NCBI GenBank assembly: GCA_016648135.1 | Contig: JADDOH010023091.1 | Location: 248,001 to 312,000 of the forward strand | Reading direction: 5' to 3' | Length of the DNA: 64,000 nucleotides | From: Agrypnia vestita | Lineage: Eukaryota; Arthropoda; Insecta; Trichoptera; Phryganeidae | Shown here: piece by piece, positions 9,966 to 21,224 of the stretch | Layout: every line of letters starts with the position of its first letter | Position numbering within the stretch: position 1 is the first letter of the stretch | Translations under genes and position numbers: made by a program | Notes under the pieces: model-generated | Database searches by the model: none | The model's input: only the letters and a program-made list of their open reading frames with translations | Told to the model about the DNA's origin: nothing

Positions 9966-12395
9966 TGTTTATAAGCATTTCTTACAGATTTATTGATCAT
10001 TTCTACTTTTAACATATTATTTCTGTAGGAACCTACCTATGTTACGTTTGCAAATTTTTAATGTCCTGTTAAATTTAAGACTACAATAAAATAATGCTTT
10101 TAATTCAAGAAAAATAATCTATAATCTTTAAAATATCTAAATCTATCATCACATTTTACGAATATTCAAATTCATAATAACATTATACCTACGTTTTCGA
10201 CAAAAGCCACAGTTTAGCAGCCTCGCGAAACTTGCGAAGTACTTCACACTGTACCTATAATCGTTTAACGCTTTCGTTCTCTTTCGGCTCCTTTGTTATT
10301 TTATCCCTAAAAGGAGATACGTGACACTACAAAGCCAACCTCGCCCAGGTAGCGCTGCCTCGGGCAACAGAAAATGTAATTACACGAATAATTGTAAACA
10401 AAAAAAACCGTTCTGCATAAAGCGGATTTGCCGCCGGGGAGGAAGGAGGGAACGCGGAATACCTTCTCACCTGGAAACTGTCAATGGCCACCGAACATGA
10501 CACCTTCACACTGCCCGCACCCCATAAATTAAAAATAATACAGGTAAAACGGATCACTTGCGCAGTAAAGATAAAACATTTTAGCAATATTTACAAACAC
10601 CTGATATTAATGAATGCGGTTTTCTCCGAAGTGCCGAACATCTTGGATTTGGGTGTTTAGCAGGGCTTAGCACAGAAATAAACGGTTTAGATTTTTTTTG
10701 TTTACTCGTCCGTTAACAGAGTAAGACTTCCGAGTAAGAAATATACAGATCTGCATTCTCAGAAAGGGGTTGTATGAATGAAGAGGACCTGCTTCTCAAA
10801 TTACTTTTACCCTAAATTTTCGAGGTAAACCCGGAAGACCGAAAAAATTTTATGCTGTGTCCCCAAAAAATAAAATAATGTGTGTATATTATAATCACAT
10901 TATTTATAATTGTGTACATACGTACGTAAAGGATGAAAAGTTTTTGAGAAATACTAATAATATTTAGTATTACCAACCATTTTGCTATTGCCATTAATCT
11001 CCCGGCTAGCGCAGTACCGGTCTAATAGACCCCTATATTTTATCAACCATTTTGAATAGTTTTTTAGTTTGTAATTAATGTAATTACTTAATGTAAAGGA
11101 GATATAAAATCTTTTTAATAAATGTTACCGATACTTATTTAAAAAAAGTTTTGATAACCTTTAAATCATTTAAATTATGTTTTATTAAAAATTATATCTT
11201 AAAAAAAAATTATAATGAAAAATCTTAAAAAAACTCAATTTTATAAAAACACACAATTTTTAATAGATAAATACAATTCTGTATTATAAAAGTATTTTTT
11301 CAAATGATAATTTTTCCGTTTTGCTTCCATCCTATATTGAAACGCTGTCGCCATTAAAAATAATCAATATGATTTGTTTAAAGTTTGATAGTTTTTGAAA
11401 TTAATTATTACGAATAACCTTTAATGTGCATTTCTTACTTAACTGATATTGTGAGTTTAAAAACTGCCCGATGTGTTTAAAAAACAAATAGCTTGTTATT
11501 TCCGTGTATATTGTCATTATGTTTTCACTTTAAGCTTTTCTATTTATTATAAATTCAAATACAATTTAATTTTCAAGAAATAAAATAATTATAACTATAT
11601 TCCTACATAAAATAATGATATTCTTTAAAAAATCCCTTACTTAGAACTAAATAATTATTTTTTTGGTTTGAAGATTAAAGAGGTGAATTATTATTAACAA
11701 TATCGCAATGCTTCTAAGTATTATTATTCGATTCGAACTTTTTTGGAACATTATTACCTACTAATGATTCTGAAACAACGTTGCCCCTTTATTGAAACAC
11801 TTTTCATCAGCATGTTTTTATTCAATAAGATGCGTGTCAATGTGCCCATTGTTAATTACGTTTTTATAATCAATAATTTAAATAGAAATACTTTTATATT
11901 ATTCACTGTATGAATTGTCATAATGTATATACAGTTAAAGATAAATAAATGTAAAGAAAATAAAGTACCAAGGCTATTACTATTAAAAAATATTAAGAAA
12001 AAACTATTTTATTACTTATTTCACAATCCACGGTAGGTATTGAAGAATTTGCGACTTGTAAAATTGTTTGGCAAAAAAATCTCGCCGCATTTTGGCAATG
12101 ACAGGAGTTACTAGATGCAGGTAGAAAATGAATGAAATAAGATAATAAAGTAAGCTGTAAAATAAATGGTTTAACAATACAGTGAGGTGTGAGAGGTTTA
12201 ACTTTATCTCCGTTTGTAAGACTCACTAAACACTGTTAAGTTATAAACGTAAGAAAACATAAACTTGTTATGAAGGTATTTCAGTACCGCCTAAACGTTA
12301 TGCGTATCTACCTACGAATTGTCTGAAATTATTTTTGGTTGTTAATTTGTGACTATGCTATGTTATTAATAGAGTAGGAGCCAGCAACTTCCATA
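9966..12395. other. Long AT-rich stretch without recognised genes
   Basis: Mostly AT-rich. A moderately GC-rich patch at 10330-10520 contains a strong minus-strand splice donor consensus (CAG then GTGAGAAG, boundary at 10471/10470) after an open frame, but no homology is recognised. The frame at 11993-12226 on the minus strand is not convincing. Confidence 0.4.
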
Positions 12396-12875
12396 CTTAC
12401 GTTATAGTATCAAACGTGATTTTTTCTGTAGATGTACACTATAGTAGGTAAAAAATTTTGAATATCACGACATTTGAGTTGGTGGGATTTTGGCAGATAA
12501 CAGGTAATACAGGAACAAAAATCATGTAAGTAAAACGTTAAAATATGAGGTATCGGGTAATATTGTTAAAAAGTGGCTAGAATATAATGTATAAAATTCA
12601 GATTTGTTACTATAACGTTAATGAAATGATTATTTATAAAGCTTCAAAGCGTCTGGCGGAAGAAATGACCCGCGAAAAGCATCTGGCGATGATTAATATG
12701 GGTGTACATGTGTCTCGTTAAACATAAAAAAATGCGTTTTACTTAGTCATTTTTTGTACCTATATTACCTGTTATTTGACAAAATCCACCGAACTCATTC
12801 ATAATATCCAAACCTCCTTATCTACAATAGTGAACATGTACATAAAATAAATCAGGTTTCATAATATAACGTAAG
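12396..12875. mobile_element. Long-TIR element with a short inner ORF
   Basis: The left arm 12396-12536 and right arm about 12734-12875 are imperfect inverted repeats of about 140 bp. Each starts CTTACGTTATA, contains AACAGGTAATA and ends in GTAAAACG. No flanking target duplication is visible, so the superfamily is unknown. The 200-bp centre is not repeated and contains a 31-codon frame of unusual base composition. Long arms with a small unique centre are typical of fold-back DNA transposons and of elements that capture foreign DNA. Confidence 0.7.
12626..12721 (+). other. Short GC-rich reading frame inside the long-TIR element
   Basis: An ATG-started frame of 31 codons ends in TAA. The middle (about 12650-12720) uses GCG, CTG and CGC codons and reads 'KRLAEEMTREKHLAMINMG', quite unlike the AT-rich arms. 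Whether it is translated is unknown. It could be a captured exon fragment, a bacterial-like insertion or chance. The two GC(G/A)TCTGGCG motifs 30 bases apart may also mean an internal duplication rather than coding. I recognise no protein family. Confidence 0.25.
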
Positions 12876-13665
12876 CCTGGCGGTCACTGGCTAAAGATAT
12901 TACGTTGAAAATATACGTTTCTGTAATACAAATAAAATTGTATTTCGACAAATTAAAATATATGAATATAAAAAACTAAAATAACTGAAAACTTCCTGAA
13001 ACAAAATATCTTAGACTTAAAAGAATATCGTATTCGTAGAATAAAAGAGAGAAATAACGTAGTAAAAGAGAAAAAATGGATATTAAATATTGCTTCTTTT
13101 GGCCGTGGTACATTTTTTCATAATATTAGGATTATTTTCTTGTTCATTCAGTTCATACAAAATTTATACATGTACCGCTTGTACTGAACGAGTAAATCAA
13201 TAATTCATATATTAGTAACACTGAAAAAAAGTTTTCTTAACATAGCCAATTATGGATATCAACGACGTAAATAGGTTGCATCAGAAGAAGAAGTGTTAGT
13301 AATTTCTGATAGGAGGAAACAAGTCAAGAAGAAAGTGCAGAAACGATAAGGAACAGTTTTAACAGTTTTAAGGTGTGAGAGTTCTGAGTAGGTGCTTTTA
13401 AAAGTTTAAGGAAATTGAAAAAAGAATCAAGTTTACTTAGTTTTATGAGAGTTCTCGTAGAATTGGAGCATACTTAATACTCAATTAATTCAACTTAATC
13501 AAAAACAATAGAATATGGATCCCTACCAAATTGTTATTAATTTTACATCCAAAATCTCGAAAGTTAAAAAATAAAGTACGAAGATCTTAATATTCAAAAG
13601 CGCCTCGGGACGTATTGGATCTGTTAGAATTTCATAATACATTTTGCCGAAGAACAGGCATATAA
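12876..13665. other. Unassigned AT-rich DNA
   Basis: No ORF or repeat is recognised. A short GAAGAAGAAG tract at 13283-13293 resembles RTE-type tails but has no coding sequence next to it. Confidence 0.4.
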
Positions 13666-13669
13666 TAAT

Positions 13670-13710
13670 GTGAACCCTCAAAATATATATCATATATTTT
13701 GAGGGTTCAC
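13670..13710. repeat. Perfect 19-bp hairpin
   Basis: GTGAACCCTCAAAATATAT (13670-13688) is followed by a 3-base loop and its exact complement (13692-13710). No terminator-type use applies in a eukaryote. It may be the centre of a decayed fold-back element. Confidence 0.9.
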
Positions 13711-13914
13711 GATAAAATGACGATAAAAATTACTAAAGATTTGTAAACCCAAAATAAATACTATATTATAAACAATAATTCACATTGACTATTTAAAATG
13801 TGTATTGTCTTATTCTTTTTGATGTGTATTTTAGAACGATAGTATATTTCAAGCGAAAGTATAAATATATTCCAGCTTAACCAACCGACCTGGTTAGGTT
13901 AGTGAGGTTGGTAA

Positions 13915-14400
13915 GGTTAAGTTAGTTAGTTAGTTAGTTAATAGTAATAATAATAATAGTTGGATAATTTTTATAGCGCCGTTTTCGCGAGTACTCACCT
14001 CAAGGGCGCTTTACATAGAAAATTATCTTACAAAACAACATACTGCTAAAAAACTTATTCACTAGACGGTATGCAAGAAGGGAATTAACGTTTAATATTA
14101 TGATAGTTGGAAGCGCCTGGAAGAATTAGGTGTTTTCGCGGAGTGCACACAAGGAATGCAAAACATTAGCTAGTGTTTTAGTGGCCTGATTCTGTAGGTT
14201 TTTATAGGATTCTCTAAATAAATGCGTCTTTATTTGTTTATTGAACTGTGGTAAGCTATCTATTTCTCTCAGTTTATTAGAGAGTTTGTTCCATAACTTT
14301 CGTCCAGCCACCGCAAAAGCCACCGAAATTAGTTTTGTGGACGCGATTTACTTCAGCTAATCTATTTGTGTAAGATCTATTGTAACATATAAATAGTATA
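13915..14400 (-). mobile_element. CR1/L2-like LINE 3' end with C-terminal fragment
   Basis: The minus frame 14126-14323 (65 codons) reads 'FAVAGRKLWNKLSNKLREI' then 'FNKQIKTHLFRESY'. This is the well-known C-terminal signature of CR1/L2-like LINE reverse transcriptase proteins ('F.vaGp.lWNsLP..lR...' then 'FK..LKThLF'). Downstream on the minus strand are a 3' UTR with the AGCGCC...GGGCGC pairing segment (13978-14015) and a TAAC microsatellite tail (13915-13942), as expected for this LINE type. The catalytic domains are missing, so the copy is 5'-truncated and dead. Confidence 0.7.
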
Positions 14401-15065
14401 ATATATAAGTTCAAATATACTATGAATATTGTATGCATTTCCTCTTTCTTCTTTCAACAAATATCCTTATGAAAAAATATTGTATGAAAAATATGGTAAA
14501 AAAATAATATAAAGCTTAATCCTGATGGTGTATTGGTTTTACCACGCGCGTTTTATGGAATCTTGTTAAAATTAAGAAAAAAACTATTTCGACATAAAAT
14601 TTACAAGTTGGTTTTTCACCATGCGACATATAACTTCAGTCAGTAATTTTATTATGAATATATATATAAAATTTACATGTGGCTATAAAACGTCTACGAC
14701 AAACATGAGCCGTATTTTATGAACATGAATCAAAATAAATTGTCGGAAAAATGCATCGCTTCGTGCCCAAAACCATTGTGGTGCGGTTTGGCTGCCAAAT
14801 AAAATGTAATGTGTACATTAATAATTGCATTATGTCTCCTAAAGCAATAATAATTTTCATCTTCACACTCAAAAGCCATCTTGGCTAGGTTCTGCATAAC
14901 AAAGTTAGCTCTAAGCAAGTCGGTTAACTGTATTTCAACTGTGGTTGGAAGCAGCATACCATGACGCTATAACTACCACATCTTCTTACATCGCACGGTT
15001 ATTTTAATATAAAATGTACCTATTTATTTTAAAAATCTTAACAGTTTTACATTAGTTCAAATATT
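14401..15065. other. Unassigned sequence with one odd ORF
   Basis: The minus-strand frame 14730-14957 (75 codons) lies in slightly GC-richer DNA and has a natural-looking composition, but I recognise no domain. The rest is AT-rich. Confidence 0.35.
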
Positions 15066-15069
15066 TTTT

Positions 15070-15117
15070 TAAATGTCTCAATCAAAATAAATAATTTTAT
15101 TTTGATTGAGACATTTA
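15070..15117. repeat. Perfect 22-bp hairpin with 4-base loop
   Basis: Arms 15070-15091 and 15096-15117 are exact complements (core AATGTCTCAATCAAAATAAA) around a TAAT loop. This is the longest perfect simple hairpin found here. Confidence 0.9.
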
Positions 15118-15184
15118 CAGAATACTAGTACAAAATACATTAAAAAAATCATTGCTTAATTACCTAAGATACATTTTAGAAACC

Positions 15185-15590
15185 TCACAGCTATTTATAT
15201 GGGAAACATGGAAGCCTTTATGGGGTAGCCACAGGGCTTACGACCTGCAATAACTGGCATAAGTGGTCACTTGCCACAATGCAACGTTCACTGATCCCCC
15301 ACCAATTACACGCCACACATGATAAAGTTTTTGGAAGTTATATAGCTATATGTTTTTTATCTGTCTTTTTTTATATATATAAAGTAACTATGCTAAAGCC
15401 ATCAACGGTTGAAAACTTGTAATACCCATGACATAGTATACATAGATGTCTCCGCTGCCTCTATATTTGTATATTATGCAATATTATATATATATATATA
15501 TATGATATTTCCTACAAAGACTTCCAAACATGTTTCCCATATACGTAGCTTTGTCTTTATGAGATTGCTATAATCTCATCTCATTAGAAA
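15185..15590. mobile_element. Fold-back MITE with GTGATCACTT family core
   Basis: TATATGGGAAACATGG (15197-15212) is inverted at 15521-15543 with a small insertion. The inner part holds a GGGCTTACGACC...AGTGGTCACTT...CAATGCAACGTTCACTGATC block. The same block, in either orientation, is found at 38765-38940, 54535-54775 and 63595-63800, which defines a family. A TA microsatellite (about 15484-15503) lies inside. No transposase is encoded. Confidence 0.55.
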
Positions 15591-17947
15591 GAATCTGTGC
15601 CGAGATACATTATAAATATAAAACAAAATATTATTTATCTGTAAAATTAATCAATCAATTGTTGACATAAATATAAAATATGGATAATAAATACAAGTAG
15701 ATATTATTAAATATAAAAGCAACAGCGAAAATAAAAAGAAAATAACATAATTTTATTATGTTAAAAATTATATCTGTGTTGGCGTAAATAATGAAAAAAT
15801 ACAGTTAAATGAGCAATCAATAATTAAAAATAATACAATTTATTGAAGAAGTTAATAGTTATTATTTAAAGCCAGGTCTGAGAGCCATTGCAATAGGAGT
15901 AGCGTTTTTAATGTAGGCCAATCAAGTTCAAGATGGCCTTCTTTTGTCTCCAGCCTTCCGAATTTCCAATCACTACTAGTTTTTCCACGATATCATCCTC
16001 CCTACAAGCAACGGATTCAAAAACTTGAAGGACGCTGATAAAGTACTACAGTTTCAGATTTCATTAAAGGAACTGTGAAGTACGAGTTATATGTTTACAC
16101 TTCAGAAGAAAGATAGGTACCTAGTTGAAATATAGATTGCAGACGCGGCTTTCCTCCAGGGCGGATATATGAGTGTGTGGAGCTCTTCACACTCTCTTAC
16201 GAGTTTTTAATATGAACCGTGGGAAGAGAGAAAGAAAACCGATGAAGGGAGAGGTATAAGCAAGGTAGATAAGCGATGAACAAAATCGTTATTTTGACTC
16301 AGTTGTGAGATTTGTGTTCATTTGTAACGGTAATTGGTAAGTGATTATTTGTATTGGGTCTTAACATTAGTAGGCTGTTAAAAAATTACAAAAAAATAGT
16401 CAATAATATATTCCTCTTTATTATTTACAACTTCCTGTCAACTTTCTTACGCTTTTATTGTTTCTGCTATAAAAACCAACTGCTGATTCAAAGAATTCGT
16501 TAATCGAAGAGAAGGATGTGTCAAAAGTGAACACAACATCTTGTAGAGCAGAAAATTTTCTTTCGAATAACCTTTACCGATTTGTTTTATTTATTGCGCA
16601 CATTTCATCTTCTCGCATGATATCAGCACTTATTTGAGCTCTTAAACTAAAAAGTTAATCTCAAATTGCTAAATATCCGTAATCAATCATCGTTACAAAT
16701 AAAACCAATCACACAATCATAGTTCCAATAATGGTTGGGGTTTTAACTTTAGATAAAAAAAAATTGTATACACTATCGAGATAGATGTTTTCGGGGGCTT
16801 TTCTGCCCTCCGAATTATTTTTCTCATCTTAAGTAATGCTTATTTTATGTAAATAAATGATACAAATTATTCAAAACGATCAATTTATGCGTACGCGACA
16901 TGTTGAGAGATTTACTATAGTAAATAAAAACATCGTAAAATATTGCTATTTCGACACACTCTTCCTGATGAACAGCGCATATTTCTACTCCCCCTTCATC
17001 GTCGAAGACGTCAAGAGTCATCGACATTTATGTGTATTGCGATATTGAAGTTAACAGACAATGGAAGCCTTCACACACTGAAGGCTATATTGTCTGAACC
17101 CGTCTGCGGCTCAATGTAGGAAATTGTTTCCGACTGTCTTTGAGAATTGCCTCCGTTCATACTCGCGAGAGCCTTACTTCCATTTTCCATTGGCCTCATC
17201 CGCGTACGGGAGAAGGCTTTTATAATTTTTCGTCTGGAAAAAGGCCATACATCCGATTGCCAGCAATCTACCCGTATTGCTGTGGTGGTATATAGTTCTC
17301 ATTCTCAAAAATCTAAAAAAATATTCCTTTACAGCCTTTGTTCACAAAAGTGCTTGTTTTAATCGTTTTATAGAATATATTATTTAAAAATTCAAAACCT
17401 CGTCAATATTCTAAACACAGTATTTAAAATTTCATTTTTAATGTAAATGTCATTCTAGTTTTTTAAAAAATGTATTAAAAAAATCTATCTTACTAATATA
17501 TAATATAGTAACGTGATTTATGTAAGTTATAACTAAATGTTTTTATGTATTAATCTTCAATAAAAAAACAAACGAAATCGATTTCACAATAGAAAGTTGA
17601 ATATTTCATAATTTGATTCTGATTTGATCTAAGAACTATGCGAACTATTGATATAGGAAAAGACTTTTGAAATTTGCATGTAGTTTTTTTTAGAGACTAT
17701 CAGAGAGATACTTCACATTGTCCTAATATAGCTAAACTGTTTTCGAATTGTACATATGAGTGGACATGGTACTAAAAGCCCATTTATTAATTTGGCAAAA
17801 TCCATCGCTGTGGATATGCCTTATATTGTTTATAATGAACGAGTTATTAAGAAGGGTTCTTATGATCTCGGAAGGTGCGGTGTATTAAGGATTATACGCT
17901 AAAAAAATTGAATACTGTAACGAGGCTAAAAAATAATCAATCACTCG
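15591..17947. other. Unassigned AT-rich DNA
   Basis: Overlapping ORFs at 16845-17048 on both strands and 17147-17362 show no recognisable domain. A small hairpin (AGCCTTCA...TGAAGGCT) lies at 17068-17088. No repeats were assigned. Confidence 0.4.
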
Positions 17948-18329
17948 TGTCAAGTGACAGTTGTTTGAAATGATCACAATAAATACGGCACACGGGAATA
18001 AGGACGAATGAGTTGTTGTTTTTTGGGCGCGTTCGAAGCGATGCCAAAGTGTTTGACAGCGATATTCTGGAGAGTTCTTACGTAGAGAATTAATACGTGC
18101 TGAAATTGGATGGAATATTCTAGTGAATAGTGATTAAAGTGTTAAAGCGATTATAAAGTGTCTATTTACGAGTGATAAATTACGAAATAGTTTACATTAA
18201 ATAATAGAGTTTCATTGAATAGTGTTAAGTGACCTTGTAAGTTTGTTTAATCAATTAATCGGTAATTAAGAAATCCTGTATTAAATCCCGCGTTTTCATT
18301 AATTCCTCCTGCAGCCACGACAAGTGACA
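17948..18329 (+). mobile_element. LTR (family A), isolated
   Basis: Ends GCAGCCACGACAAGTGACA at 18329, matching the end of the well-defined solo LTR at 52849-53311. Upstream, the GGATGGAATATTCTAGT block (near 18108) and GTGTTAAGTGAC (near 18222) match the minus-strand copy at 26455-26990. A TATA-like AATAAATACGGC is at about 17980. The start at a TGTCA is tentative, and no target duplication is visible. No gag-pol lies on either side, so it is a solo or orphan LTR. Confidence 0.6.
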
Positions 18330-19090
18330 ATACTTTACATCCTCCTGTACCTCTATTACTTGTACTTCAACAGCTATGAAGAAGAAAAGTAACTGCGTAT
18401 TACGGTGTGATGCGTGATAGACGGGCCTCAAGCAGCTTTACCTCTAAGAAAATCTTCAAAAGACCTTCTTACTACGCTGTTTGATACGCTCTGACTGAAT
18501 ATTGTATATCACCAACTATCCTAATTTCGAATATACATCTGTCCATAAATGACTCTCTCTGACCAGAGAGATCAGATATACACGGCAGAACATCCCAGAA
18601 AACGGCCGTGATAATAGGAGAACATTTTTTACACTGGAATTAGGTTGGAACTACAACAACAACACTAATGATGACCAGTCGCTAATGAGGCGCGAACGCC
18701 CGAATGTGAAACGTCAATCAACGCGCGGCGTCGTGATTAATTATTATGTCCCATGATTTTTCACGGGTTTACGGTTAATTTATTATTCCTTACTGTCGCG
18801 AGCAAACCAAATCGATAGTACTTCTTGTTACCTGTTCATTAAATGTCACATTATTACAATATTCTCAAGGCATACTGTAAATACTCTCTGTGTTATTTTT
18901 TTCTCGCAGGAACTCGAGAATTGAAACTCGACTAAAGGAAACTGCCTATAAGGCCTGTGGGGGAGTGTAATAGTCAAAATAGTAATACGAGTACCAAAAA
19001 TTTAGTAAATTTATAAATTCTCCAAAATGTTCAAAAAGTGTTAACATTAAAATAAATCCAATAAAATAATAATATAGAAATTGTACAGAT
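18330..19090. other. Unassigned sequence
   Basis: Moderately GC-rich between 18550 and 18760, with a hairpin (CTCTCTGACCAGAGAG) at 18555-18570. No ORF or known element is recognised. Confidence 0.35.
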
Positions 19091-19091
19091 A

Positions 19092-19796
19092 AGGTGGCCC
19101 ATCGGGTACGCCGGATTTAAATATCCCACAATTATTTTATATTATATTTGGTAAACCTAATATTTGATATTTGTCTTCTTCTGCCATTGAATTTTATAAA
19201 AATGGATTGCTTTAAGAATAACAATTTTGTATTGTTAAAACATTTTACAAATTTGGCGAAAATAATGCTGAGACCTTTTAAAATGTTCGAGGATTTCTTG
19301 GTATACATATTTCAAATAATGAGTCCACCATTCGATGATTAATTGAAAAAAATCAGGGAATCTGGTTTAGTTATGAATAACCGCGTCCTTATCCAGTGCA
19401 GTCTGCCAAAAATTTTGCAGTCGTCAGTGAAAGTATCGATGAGTATCCAGGAACATCAAGAGTTTTCGTCCCCAACAATTGATCATTAGCAGAACCAGTT
19501 TGCAAGGAGGTTTTGTAAACTCCACTGTCTATGCTAGTAAACCGCAAACAATTCCTGAACTGAAAACAGTAATACAAATCGTTATTGCTGAAATTGATCG
19601 AACTGCCTTGAAAACAATCTTCAAAAATTTAATCAAATGGGTCAGGGTATGCCAACACAGCTGCGGCAGTCATTTGGTCAACACCATAATTAATCTCAAC
19701 ATGTCTACTTTATTAATAAATAAAAATTGCCCAATTAAATACTTATTTGATATATTTTATATTAAAATTAAATCCGGCGTATCGGATGCACCACCC
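19092..19796 (+). mobile_element. Internally deleted mariner/Tc1-type transposon
   Basis: A TA dinucleotide flanks each side (19090-19091 and 19797-19798). The left end reads AGGTGGCCCATCGGGTACGC and the right end, inverted, GGGTGGTGCATCCGATACGC, so the terminal repeats are about 29 bp with several mismatches. Inside is a broken mariner-like transposase. 'SAKNFAVVSESIDEYPGTS' (from 19402) is the linker before the second helix-turn-helix; after a frameshift comes 'ISRTSLQ' from that helix. This joins directly to 'STVYASKPQTIPEL...CQHSCGSHLVNTI', the known C-terminal end of mariner transposases. The whole DDE catalytic core is missing, so it is non-autonomous. Confidence 0.85.
19402..19720 (+). 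pseudogene. Mariner transposase remnant lacking the catalytic core
   Basis: Two reading frames together give the DNA-binding linker and second helix-turn-helix, then about 55 residues of the C-terminus. A stop at 19480-19482 and a +1 frame change separate the first part from the second. The junction near 19505-19515 joins 'TSLQ' to 'VNSTVYAS', removing roughly 200 residues including all three catalytic acidic residues of the family. The remaining protein could at most bind DNA or other transposase subunits; that is an inference. The open frame continues past the usual stop to the right end of the element. Confidence 0.75.
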
Positions 19797-21224
19797 TATA
19801 TAATACTAAAATTGTTCAAGATTCTATGAATTATCTTCAAAACACCTGTAATTTGAAAGTGCTGGTGTAAATTTATTAAAACGAATTAACTTAAGAGCAA
19901 CACGTGTAATCAATCACTTTACAAAACTCCAGTCGTAAATAGTGAACAATGCGTTTCAACTGTAAATAATCCAACACCGTTCTTGCATTGTACAATCGAC
20001 AAACGTAAGTGGAAGCATAAACACAAGTTGCAACCGGTTATTAGCAATTACTTACTGTCAAAAACTGACACAATCAGACACTACCTACACTACACTACCT
20101 AGGGATACCTGCATTGTCTTGCCGGCAAGCGGTGATGAAACTTCACTAATAAAATGGTCCAGAACGAATATCCTAGGTTTAAAACGCAGTGCTAAAAGCA
20201 GGGAAACTAAAGTGGAATACCCGCTCCACTCGCCCGATCTTTTTGTACCTTTTTGATTTTTTTTATTCGCCCGATTGTCCCACTTCCTATTTTTTTTATT
20301 AGCCAAAACCAAGTTGTCAAGTACGTTCACGTTAAGGTAGAAGTCATGAGCGGAGGTACAACAGATTACGACTTCTATGAATGACGAAAATTGAACTTCT
20401 ACAATGGCAAAATTATAGGGCCAAGTGGATTACTTTTAGGAGGGCTTATTTTAAAACCATGTACCAGATAACTAAACTAATATCTACATATTATCTGCAA
20501 TTGTGAAAATGAAAAAATGTATTTAATGATTTCGTTTTTTTTAATATCAGCCGTTTCATTAAATATTTACGTATTTACAAAACACGAGAGATTAAGAATG
20601 ATTTTTTATATAAATACATTATTCAAAATCATATTATGTACTATATAAATATTTGAAAATAACCGAAAAACTTTTAATTATTTAAAGAGGTTGCAACAGC
20701 TTTTATTAGCGATATCAGGAACAAATTAGTTAACAAAAATAGTAATAATAGGTACTTTAAAAAAAATGAACGATAATATAAAAATTAAGGTCACAGGTAC
20801 CTAACTTAATACTTGCACACTCATTTGTTTTTTAGGAATAGCAGTGCTATTTATGCTAAACAAATCCACAGAGTTGAATTTGTTTCAAATCTCTGTTAAC
20901 ATGAATTTGTTCATACAATTAAAACGAAAAGCATCTACAATGAAATGGAGCATAATATCACGTGCCATAACGGCGGGGTATATTATAATTAATCATGTTC
21001 ACCAAACTACTCGAATCTACAAGCCCCTTTATTATTTTAAATAAAAATAGAATATCGCAAATTTTTCTAGTTGCGAAAGGCCCGTTAAGTTAAGTAATTG
21101 AATTAAATAATTGTAGTCAAATGGAAAATGTAAATTATAGTTTATATTTAATCTATGCCGCAGTCTTTCATGCCGCAAACTTTCAGTTTTGTAGGAAGGA
21201 ATACAAGATTGTATTTTTATATAT
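19797..21224. other. Unassigned AT-rich DNA
   Basis: A minus-strand frame (20085-20330) is in slightly GC-richer DNA with a CTTGCCGGCAAG palindrome (20118-20129), but no family is recognised. Otherwise AT-rich. Confidence 0.35.

Noticed and set aside
10471..10510. 40-bp minus-strand exon between a CAG and a CAG-GTGAG donor
   Set aside because: The acceptor lacks a pyrimidine tract, the segment is very short and no product is recognised.
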